Below are positions 1-5,748 of a DNA stretch of 39,841 nt, piece after piece; within the stretch, counting starts at the first letter, position 1, and each line of letters opens with the position of its first letter. Under the pieces are notes generated by a model. The model worked only from the letters and a program-made list of their open reading frames with translations, was not told where the DNA came from and did not search any database. Position numbers and translations under genes: made by a program. The stretch comes from an uncultured Clostridia bacterium (lineage in GTDB: Bacteria; Bacillota; Clostridia; Lachnospirales; Lachnospiraceae): assembly GCA_946629525.1 (NCBI GenBank), contig CAMOXU010000012.1:1-39841 (forward strand), in the 5' to 3' direction.

Positions 1-1118
1 GCGATGGACGGCAGGGCAAGAGAGATGACCGGCAGTACCCACGAACGCGCGTCACCCGGTCCGTAGGTAGTAAAGACCGACGGAAGGTTGAAGAGCATCG
101 TACCGAAATACCGGAAGAGGTAGATATAAGCCAGAGACGGAACCGCGATAATGAAGATGATATAGATCATACCGAGCTTATCCGCAAGTTTGTCTTTTCG
201 TCTCGCCATGAGAAGACCGAAGGGCAGGCCAAGCGAGTAGGCAAGGATCATGGCGATAATGCCCATGCGGAATGACGTTCCGATCATGGAAGGCTGTTTT
301 CTGTAGACTTCGTAGTCCGCATAGTGATCCGGGAACTTCTTTGTATCCATTTTGTCGAGGACTTCCTTGTACTTGAGGGTTCCGAAATTGATGCCGGACT
401 CGCCCTCGACACCTGTCTCATAGACGACATGGCGTTTCGCTTCATCGCCCTGAGACTGGAAAAGGACACGCATGACATCGAGGCCCTGATAAGTCGGGTA
501 GGAAACGCCGAAATTCAGACGGATGAAATTCTGGTGGATCCACGGGAACTTGCTGTTCGTATAGAAGAGATACTTGTAAGTCGTCCCGCTGCCGATGACC
601 GCCAGACCTCCGGTCGGCGTTCTGCCGAGGGAAATGCCTCTCTTAAGATCGGGATTCGCTTCATCCTTAACGGACATCGGTGTGTCGATCACGATGAGGT
701 GGGCAAGCCAGGATCCCATTCGCTTGATGACCGGGATATCCTTGTAGGCATAATAGCGCCCGTTACCGAGGTATTTTTCTACTGTGTAACCCTTAGAAGT
801 ATATAATTCCACAAAATCCTGACTTTCTTTGGAATCAGGTTCAACCGCCTTCGCCATTTCCGGACTGCCGGCGCCGTAAAGCTCCTGGCAATAGTCATTG
901 ATTCTCACATAGTCGAGATATCCGAGCTTTTCCCATGTGGAATATACGTATTCAGTCTTATCGTCTGACTTACTGCTCAGTTTACGATAGGTGCTGTCCT
1001 CGAAGAAAATATTCTCACGCGGGACCAGCGTAAAGATCATCGTAAAGACGATAAGCATGATGATCATGATAGACAAGAGCGACCGCAGGAGCCGCTTCCA
1101 AATATATCCTTTACTCAT
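1..1118 (-). CDS. oppB: Oligopeptide ABC transporter permease, OppB type (C-terminus outside window)
   Basis: Inner-membrane permease of a peptide/nickel-type ABC importer, expected to pair with the substrate-binding lipoprotein encoded upstream at 1406-3448. The visible 372 codons start with MSKGYIWKRLLRSLLSI. One membrane helix lies at about residues 9-29, followed by a long hydrophilic stretch of about 220 residues predicted to be extracytoplasmic. A second helix follows at about residues 273-295 (GIIAMILAYSLGLPFG) and a third near residues 310-330. The long first loop is larger than in the classical E. coli OppB, but I recall such loops in clostridial OppB-like permeases. The start is the ATG at 1118, preceded by GAGGGA. 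The reading frame is open to the window edge, so the rest of the transmembrane domain and probably oppC, oppD and oppF lie to the left. Family assignment rests on context and topology. Confidence 0.85.
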   Translation of the reverse strand, partial: MSKGYIWKRLLRSLLSIMIIMLIVFTMIFTLVPRENIFFEDSTYRKLSSKSDDKTEYVYSTWEKLGYLDYVRINDYCQELYGAGSPEMAKAVEPDSKESQDFVELYTSKGYTVEKYLGNGRYYAYKDIPVIKRMGSWLAHLIVIDTPMSVKDEANPDLKRGISLGRTPTGGLAVIGSGTTYKYLFYTNSKFPWIHQNFIRLNFGVSYPTYQGLDVMRVLFQSQGDEAKRHVVYETGVEGESGINFGTLKYKEVLDKMDTKKFPDHYADYEVYRKQPSMIGTSFRMGIIAMILAYSLGLPFGLLMARRKDKLADKLGMIYIIFIIAVPSLAYIYLFRYFGTMLFNLPSVFTTYGPGDARSWVLPVISLALPSI

Positions 1119-1177
1119 AGAACTAACTATCCCTCTTCATTCAAGTCTCGCCCGCGAGACAAAAGCGCGGGATTTAA

Positions 1178-1322
1178 GATCAGCGTCAACTGATATTTTC
1201 CAAATCGGATCCCTGCGCATCCTCGCGGAGCGTTTATCTCAGTGGGAGACCAGACCTCCGCTGAGACGAGTTTGTCATGACCCGCCGCTTAAGAAGCGGG
1301 GGTCTTCTCCCACTGAGATAAA
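1178..1322 (+). repeat. Dispersed structured repeat, copy 1 (divergent, long terminal hairpin)
   Basis: This copy lies in the oppA-oppB gap. It has three parts in order: a small hairpin ATCAG/CTGAT around a CGTCAA loop (1179-1194), a conserved block CGCATCCTCGCGGAGCGTTT (1216-1235), and a terminal hairpin with perfect 17-bp arms (1233-1249 with 1306-1322). Copies at 3788 and 5604 share the order and the conserved block but have different stem sequences, with base pairing kept. Unlike them, this copy carries about 56 nt inside the terminal hairpin, including a bulged 11-bp stem at 1279-1304. A separate hairpin GTCTCG/CGAGAC at 1145-1160 lies just before it. Function unknown. Confidence 0.7.
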
Positions 1323-1359
1323 AACGGGGAGCCGGCGAATTCGATCCGACAGGCTCCCC
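1319..1359 (-). terminator. Rho-independent terminator after oppA
   Basis: Read on the minus strand, an 8-bp stem GGGGAGCC/GGCTCCCC (1352-1359 with 1326-1333) is followed by GTTTTTA. It lies about 50 nt after the oppA stop and before oppB. That would let the binding protein be made in excess of the permease, as is common in such operons. A T-run also follows on the plus strand, so it may work in both directions. Confidence 0.75.
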
Positions 1360-1405
1360 CTCTTTTTAGTTCAGTAAGCTCAACTTTTGAAAATGACTCA
1401 TGTCA

Positions 1406-3448
1406 TTATTCGCCGGCAAGCCATTTCTCCTTGGCGGCTTCATAATCTGCTGCAAGGACCGGCTCCTCCTGAAGCTCCATGTACTTGAAGTACGGTACAC
1501 GGTTGTAGGAAGCCTGACCATACATGCCGTAAGCTGCTGTGAACGGCACTACCTTGCTGACTGTGAGGGATGCACCGCTTGTGCTGTACGGACGAAGGAT
1601 GCCATTGCCAAGCAGCATAGCCTCAGCCTTTGCGAAGAGCTCGATACGCTCGTCGCCCTTGGCTGCGGATGCCTGATCGACAACTTCCTGAATTTCGGCA
1701 AGGCCGATTGCCTCAAGGGCTGCCTTCTGCTCGTCATCCTGACCCTGGCTCTCATAGTTGATACCGGAGTAGTTCAGCATGTCGCCGTCATGGATATCGA
1801 AGCAGTGGATGTATGTAAGCGGATCGCCGTAGTCCGGGCCCCAGCCTGCGCCAAAGACAAGGTCGATGGAGTTGGAGACGCCGTCCGGCTGATTGTAGAA
1901 TGCTGAATAGTAAACAGAGGAATCACCCTCGAGGAACTGAAGATCGATCTTGACATAGTCGCCGATCGCGTCTTCAATGGACTTCTGCATAGCAAGCTGC
2001 ATGTTCTTCTGGTTCTCGCTGGAAGCGTAGACCGGGACATCCAGGTGGATCGGCCACTCGGAAATTGTAGCGCCAAGCTCTTCTTTTGCTTTTTCGGCAA
2101 ATGTCTTTGCGAGCTCCGGATTGTACCAAGCATCCTGGCCGTCATTGAGGTCGATGCCCGCATATTCCGGAACGAGGGCTTCCAGTTCAGAAGTTACGAT
2201 AGAACCGTATGAACGTCCGTCACTTGTGGATGTGAATGTGTACGGAACCAGTGTGTTGCGGAGAACGTCATCTGCGCGCTCCTCACCCATGGTGATCGCT
2301 TCAACGGCATGACCTGAATAAGCGGCATAAACAGCGCGGCGGAAGTTGGCGTTCAGAATAGCAGCCTTGGTATCGGCCTTCTGCGCATCTGTTGTCTTGG
2401 AGGTAGTAGCGACAGACGGATCATTGTACAGAGCATACGCGCGGCGATCCCAGTTGAAGGCTCCCCAGTAGGATGTGGATGTCGTCAGGCTCTTGTACTG
2501 ATTGTCCGGATACAGCTCGTCGGCCTTGGCTACAACATCCGGAAGAGAGGAGTTGATGGTGGTAGCCGTGGTCTCGCCGTTCACGAACATGTTGAAGCCC
2601 TGTGCGGGATCTTCGCCATTGGTATAAGTAACAACGACATGCTTTACATGTACGTTTTCGCTGTCATAGTAATTCGGGTTCGCGTCGAAGCGGACTTCCT
2701 GTGACGGAACCAGAGATGACAGGATGTAGCATCCGTTGTAGAGGATGGAATCCGGTGTAACGGCACCGAAATCGCTCCCCTTGGACTCAAGGAACTCTGC
2801 GTTGATCGGATACAGGATGGAATATGTTGTCATACCATCGAAGTATGCGCACGGGCCTGTCAGTGAGTAGGTCAGAGTATTGCCGTCTGCCTTAATACCG
2901 ACATCATCCCATGAGCCTGTTCCTTCGGAGTACTCGCGAAGTCCCTTGATGAGATCGGCGACCAGACCCAGAGTCTCGGATTTGGAATCTGCTGCATGCT
3001 TAAGGCCGGTCACGAAGTCTTCCGCCGTGACAGCTTCATACTCCTCACCTTCACTCGTAGTCCATGTAGCGTCGTCACGGATCGTGAATGTCCACTCTGA
3101 AGCATCCTCATTGGAGGACCACTCGGTTGCCATACCGGCAACTAAATTGCCGTGCCGATCCTGCGTAAGCAGGCCTTCGATGAAGTTGCTGGTGTAATCT
3201 CCGTTTGAGGACTTGTTGTTGTAAACATAGTCCAGTGTGGTGACATCGAAGTTATCGATCATGGAATAGGTATCCACTCCGGATGCAGCACTCTGTGCAC
3301 CGTCGCCTGATGTCGATCCGCCGGAAGAAGCTGATCCGCCGGAAGAAGCAGATCCGCCGGAAGAAGCAGATCCACCGCAGCCTGCCAGCATTGCGATACA
3401 TGTTGCCCCTGCGAGCAACGCAGCGAGCGCTTTTTTTCTCTTGAACAT
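1406..3448 (-). CDS. oppA: Peptide ABC transporter substrate-binding lipoprotein (SBP_bac_5 family)
   Basis: Extracellular lipid-anchored receptor that delivers oligopeptides to the OppBC permease. The 680-residue protein begins with a lipoprotein signal peptide: KRKK, a hydrophobic core, then LAGC with the lipidated Cys at 24. A low-complexity GGSASS linker (about residues 25-50) tethers it. The rest matches the bacterial extracellular solute-binding family 5 in length and pattern, with the characteristic 'GLLTQDRHGNLVAGMATEW' region near residues 90-110 and an aromatic-rich C-terminal lobe. The start ATG follows GGGAGGA by about 8 nt. A good promoter lies 150 nt upstream and a terminator downstream. 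The permease gene follows on the same strand. Ligand specificity cannot be read from the sequence. Confidence 0.93.
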   Translation of the reverse strand: MFKRKKALAALLAGATCIAMLAGCGGSASSGGSASSGGSASSGGSTSGDGAQSAASGVDTYSMIDNFDVTTLDYVYNNKSSNGDYTSNFIEGLLTQDRHGNLVAGMATEWSSNEDASEWTFTIRDDATWTTSEGEEYEAVTAEDFVTGLKHAADSKSETLGLVADLIKGLREYSEGTGSWDDVGIKADGNTLTYSLTGPCAYFDGMTTYSILYPINAEFLESKGSDFGAVTPDSILYNGCYILSSLVPSQEVRFDANPNYYDSENVHVKHVVVTYTNGEDPAQGFNMFVNGETTATTINSSLPDVVAKADELYPDNQYKSLTTSTSYWGAFNWDRRAYALYNDPSVATTSKTTDAQKADTKAAILNANFRRAVYAAYSGHAVEAITMGEERADDVLRNTLVPYTFTSTSDGRSYGSIVTSELEALVPEYAGIDLNDGQDAWYNPELAKTFAEKAKEELGATISEWPIHLDVPVYASSENQKNMQLAMQKSIEDAIGDYVKIDLQFLEGDSSVYYSAFYNQPDGVSNSIDLVFGAGWGPDYGDPLTYIHCFDIHDGDMLNYSGINYESQGQDDEQKAALEAIGLAEIQEVVDQASAAKGDERIELFAKAEAMLLGNGILRPYSTSGASLTVSKVVPFTAAYGMYGQASYNRVPYFKYMELQEEPVLAADYEAAKEKWLAGE
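3315..3368 (-). repeat. Three 18-bp tandem units encoding the OppA GGSASS linker
   Basis: The 18-bp unit GATCCGCCGGAAGAAGCA (plus-strand reading) occurs three times in a row with one mismatch, then breaks off. It encodes Gly-Gly-Ser-Ala-Ser-Ser repeats directly after the lipidated cysteine. Being in frame, gain or loss of units would only change tether length. Confidence 0.85.
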
Positions 3449-3479
3449 TATTAGTTCCTCCCTTGTTTGTTTATTGTAT

Positions 3480-3494
3480 AACGCTTTATGCGTT
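3480..3494. promoter_or_regulatory. Inverted repeat in the oppA leader
   Basis: AACGC-N5-GCGTT is a perfect 5-bp inverted repeat 30-45 nt before the oppA start and downstream of its predicted promoter. It could be a regulator site or a small leader hairpin. No regulator can be assigned. Confidence 0.35.
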
Positions 3495-3604
3495 AAACAC
3501 TTACCTGTACTGCACCATTATCTGTGCATGGCAGTGAAAAACAACACGAGCAATTTTCCCTTGCCGGCACAAAAAACAGACAGTTGAAAATGAATCATAA
3601 TTAG

Positions 3605-3634
3605 ATTTTAATACACTGACGTGATGAATGTCAA
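3605..3634 (-). promoter_or_regulatory. Sigma-A type promoter for oppA
   Basis: On the minus strand a consensus -35 TTGACA (3629-3634) is followed, 18 nt later, by TAAAAT (3605-3610). This predicts a leader of about 150 nt before the oppA ATG. The 3495-3787 stretch is otherwise AT-rich and shows no credible gene. Confidence 0.75.
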
Positions 3635-3787
3635 TCGCTCATGTAATTTGCACTAAATAACATTTCTCTATTTCAGCTGTTTTATGAAGAATGAATAAAT
3701 ATCTTTAATCTCTCGCGCGGAATTCCGGTGATATGAGTCTCTTATGAATGCGTAAATTGAAACTTTTCTTTTTTACGGGATACAAGG

Positions 3788-3881
3788 GCAAGCGTCAGCT
3801 TGCACTTTCAGATGCGCACCAGTCGCATCCTCGCGGAGCGTTTTTATGTAATAGGAAACGAAGTTTCCTATTACATAAAAA
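3788..3881 (+). repeat. Dispersed structured repeat, copy 2
   Basis: Three hairpins stand in a row. GCAAGC/GCTTGC closes on GTCA (3788-3803). GATGCG/CGCATC lies at 3811-3829. A 19-bp perfect terminal hairpin with a GAA loop has arms at 3841-3859 and 3863-3881. The block CGCATCCTCGCGGAGCGTTT links the second and third. It lies upstream of the oppA promoter and directly beyond the terminator of the small gene at 3967-4122. It is about 90% identical to the copy at 5604-5694, including the spacer ATGCGCACCAGT. Confidence 0.85.
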
Positions 3882-3907
3882 AAGAAGCCTTCCGATCGGA
3901 AGACTTC
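3876..3907 (-). terminator. Rho-independent terminator of the 51-codon small gene
   Basis: Minus-strand 10-bp stem GAAGTCTTCC/GGAAGGCTTC around a GATC loop (3884-3907) is followed by at least seven T. It lies 60 nt after the stop of the small gene at 3967-4122, which supports that gene being a real transcription unit. Its T-run overlaps the outer arm of the adjoining repeat. Confidence 0.85.
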
Positions 3908-3966
3908 TCTCATAGCTCTATTCACACTCCGGTGCACCGTCATAAAGTCCGTCCGGACTTTTCCTG

Positions 3967-4122
3967 TCAGTCAAACAGCTTGCGGAAGAACTTTTCGATG
4001 CGGCTCATATTCTCGGAGCTGTCCACTGCCTGGCAGCTGTCCGTCATATCAGGATCCTGCCATTCAGGGCAATAAAATGTAGCGCCGTTCATCATGTAAT
4101 ATTCCATTGAGTATTTCCTCAT
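3967..4122 (-). CDS. Small cysteine-containing protein, 51 residues, unknown function
   Basis: The translation starts MRKYSMEYYMMNGATFYCPE and ends RIEKFFRKLFD. It begins at an ATG preceded by a near-ideal ribosome-binding site (AAAGGAGAT, 6 nt away) and ends in a strong terminator, so expression is likely despite its size. Two cysteines (18 and 30) flank an acidic stretch (PEWQDPDMTD), and the C-terminus is basic and amphipathic. No membrane segment or signal peptide is visible. It is transcribed divergently from the PucR-type gene at 4354 and lies upstream of oppA on the same strand, so a link to peptide uptake or its control is possible but unproven. I do not recognise the family. Confidence 0.65.
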   Translation of the reverse strand: MRKYSMEYYMMNGATFYCPEWQDPDMTDSCQAVDSSENMSRIEKFFRKLFD

Positions 4123-4197
4123 AACAGATCTCCTTTCTGTAAATTGTGTTTATCTATTGTATTGCTAAGTTGCTTTTTCTTTTGTATCTTATAACTA

Positions 4198-4203
4198 TAT
4201 AAT
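4198..4203 (+). promoter_or_regulatory. Candidate -10 box for the PucR-type gene
   Basis: TATAAT sits in a very AT-rich stretch of the 231-bp divergent gap (4123-4353). The -35 at the right distance (TTTTCT, 17-bp spacer) is poor. The leader that follows contains a CACCC/GGGTG hairpin near 4235-4255. This gap must hold promoters for both divergent genes, but only this box is persuasive. Confidence 0.4.
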
Positions 4204-4353
4204 ATACGATTTTCACTCCGCTTCTACAGCCCCTCACCCCAAATCTCAGGGTGTTTATTTGTGCTTACAGCACATATACAGGGGGACTGCTGCTCAGGAA
4301 TTGCCGGAGGATTATCGAAAATTACGACAATTTGCACAAAAATGGAGACTTTT

Positions 4354-5523
4354 ATGGGATTTACGATCGAGGACATGATGACCGTATCAGGGTCACGCTA
4401 CAAGATAAAAATGGAAGCAGGAAGGAACGGCTGGGCAAATTCGATCAGCTGGATCCTCATGATCGAAGATATGACGATTCTACAGAATTTTGCGGGAAAG
4501 GATCTGGCGGTGACGACCGGACTGGGTTTCAGACAGCCGGAGCAGCAGCTTGCACTTGTAAAGGAACTCAGCGCGCTCGGGGCTTCCGGACTCATCATCA
4601 ACACCGGCATGTATATAAAGGAAATCCCCGGGAAAGTCAGGGAATTCTGTGAAGACAACGGCTTCCCGCTCATGACCGTTCCGTGGGATATACATCTCTT
4701 TGATATGATAAAAGACCTCAATATACGGATCCTGCTGCAGGGAATCACGGACGACGAAATATCCGGCGCACTGATCCAGGCGATAAAGACCCCTGAAGAT
4801 ACGGAAAATTGCCGAAGGAGACTGCTGCCGTATTTTGATGTAGACGGAACTTTCCAGGTCATACTTATCAAGCCGGAGAATCTTGATTCGATGGACACCG
4901 TGGAACGGCGCAGGATCAGTTTCCAGCTGCAGATCTACCTTGAATCGATCAGTCATAACGCGTCTTTCTTCTATTATGATGCAGCCTTTGTCCTGGTAGC
5001 CAACGATGTTCCGGAGGATCATCTTCGCGATTTGCTGGACAGGTTCGTGAAAAGACTTGAGATCCGGATGCCCGATCACAGAATCTGTGTGGGCATCGGG
5101 AGTCCGATGAAAGATATCCGGAATCTGCACCTTGCTTACCGGCGGGCCGGAGCTGCCGTGCGCATGGCTGCAGGGTCAGGGCAGAGAATGATCTGGTTCG
5201 ACGATATGGGACTTTACAGGATGCTGTGCCTGATCCCCGATCCTCTGCTCCGAAAAGAGATGGGAGAGAACCTTCTTGCGCCGCTGCTCATCCACGACAG
5301 AGAACACGGTACGAACTATCTGGAAATGCTGGAAATATATCTCGAGACCGGCGGAAGTATTAAAGCTGTCGCGGAGCGGACTTTCACGCACCGCAATACC
5401 GCTATCTACAGGCTTGGCAATATCCGAAAGCTGCTCGGCAGTGAGCTGGACAGCCCCGCTGACAGGCTTCGCTATCAGATCGCCTGCATGCTGCTCCATG
5501 CGCCGGGTGAGCGTGATTCATGA
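4354..5523 (+). CDS. PucR-family transcriptional regulator
   Basis: Predicted DNA-binding regulator of 389 residues. The N-terminal domain (about 1-125, opening GFTIEDMMTVSGSRYKIKME) matches the purine-catabolism-regulator-like domain. The centre (about 150-290) looks like the GGDEF-like CdaR/PucR middle region. The C-terminus (about 330-385, with FTHRNTAIYRLGNIRKLLG) is the PucR helix-turn-helix. The ATG at 4354 was chosen over an upstream ATG at 4261 because it has GGAG six bases before it and because family similarity begins there; the extra 31 upstream residues look like translated leader. PucR relatives often regulate neighbouring transport or catabolic genes in response to a small nitrogen compound. 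The divergent small gene and oppA are the obvious local candidates. The specific ligand is unknown. Confidence 0.9.
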   Translation: MGFTIEDMMTVSGSRYKIKMEAGRNGWANSISWILMIEDMTILQNFAGKDLAVTTGLGFRQPEQQLALVKELSALGASGLIINTGMYIKEIPGKVREFCEDNGFPLMTVPWDIHLFDMIKDLNIRILLQGITDDEISGALIQAIKTPEDTENCRRRLLPYFDVDGTFQVILIKPENLDSMDTVERRRISFQLQIYLESISHNASFFYYDAAFVLVANDVPEDHLRDLLDRFVKRLEIRMPDHRICVGIGSPMKDIRNLHLAYRRAGAAVRMAAGSGQRMIWFDDMGLYRMLCLIPDPLLRKEMGENLLAPLLIHDREHGTNYLEMLEIYLETGGSIKAVAERTFTHRNTAIYRLGNIRKLLGSELDSPADRLRYQIACMLLHAPGERDS

Positions 5524-5565
5524 TGAAAGGATCACAAGACGGCTGTTCAGGCAGATATGCCAGAA

Positions 5566-5590
5566 CAAAGAGCCGCACTGCGGCTCTTTG
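5566..5590 (+). terminator. Terminator hairpin after the PucR-type gene
   Basis: CAAAGAGCCGCA pairs with TGCGGCTCTTTG around a tiny loop, 40 nt after the stop. The T-run is short (TTT). A second perfect hairpin TTGCGCGC/GCGCGCAA (5588-5607) follows and overlaps the first stem of the repeat at 5604. Confidence 0.65.
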
Positions 5591-5603
5591 CGCGCTGGTG
5601 CGC

Positions 5604-5694
5604 GCAAGCGTCAGCTTGCATTTTCAGATGCGCACCAGTCGCATCCTCGCGGAGCGTTTTGTGTAATAGGGAACGAAGTTTCCTATTACACAAA
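5604..5694 (+). repeat. Dispersed structured repeat, copy 3
   Basis: It has the same three hairpins and conserved block as copy 2 at 3788-3881: GCAAGC/GCTTGC (5604-5619), GATGCG/CGCATC (5627-5645) and a terminal hairpin (5658-5674 with 5678-5694). Relative to copy 2 one terminal-stem A-T pair is G-C, and one pair is a G-U wobble, so pairing is preserved while sequence changes. It sits between the convergent PucR-type gene and metH. Confidence 0.85.
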
Positions 5695-5699
5695 GAATT

Positions 5700-5727
5700 C
5701 CCGCCTCCGGGCACGGCCCAGGGCGGG
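5700..5727 (-). terminator. Weak terminator-like hairpin after metH
   Basis: CCCGCC/GGCGGG with a GC-rich loop lies just after the metH stop. On the minus strand only AATTCTTTG follows, so the T-run is weak. The terminal hairpin of the adjoining repeat may add to termination here. Confidence 0.4.
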
Positions 5728-5748
5728 AAAAAATGTTCAAATAATTCT

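Noticed and set aside
4261-4353. Longer N-terminus for the PucR-type protein starting at 4261.
   Set aside because: The added residues show no family similarity, the site lacks a ribosome-binding sequence, and the ATG at 4354 has one.
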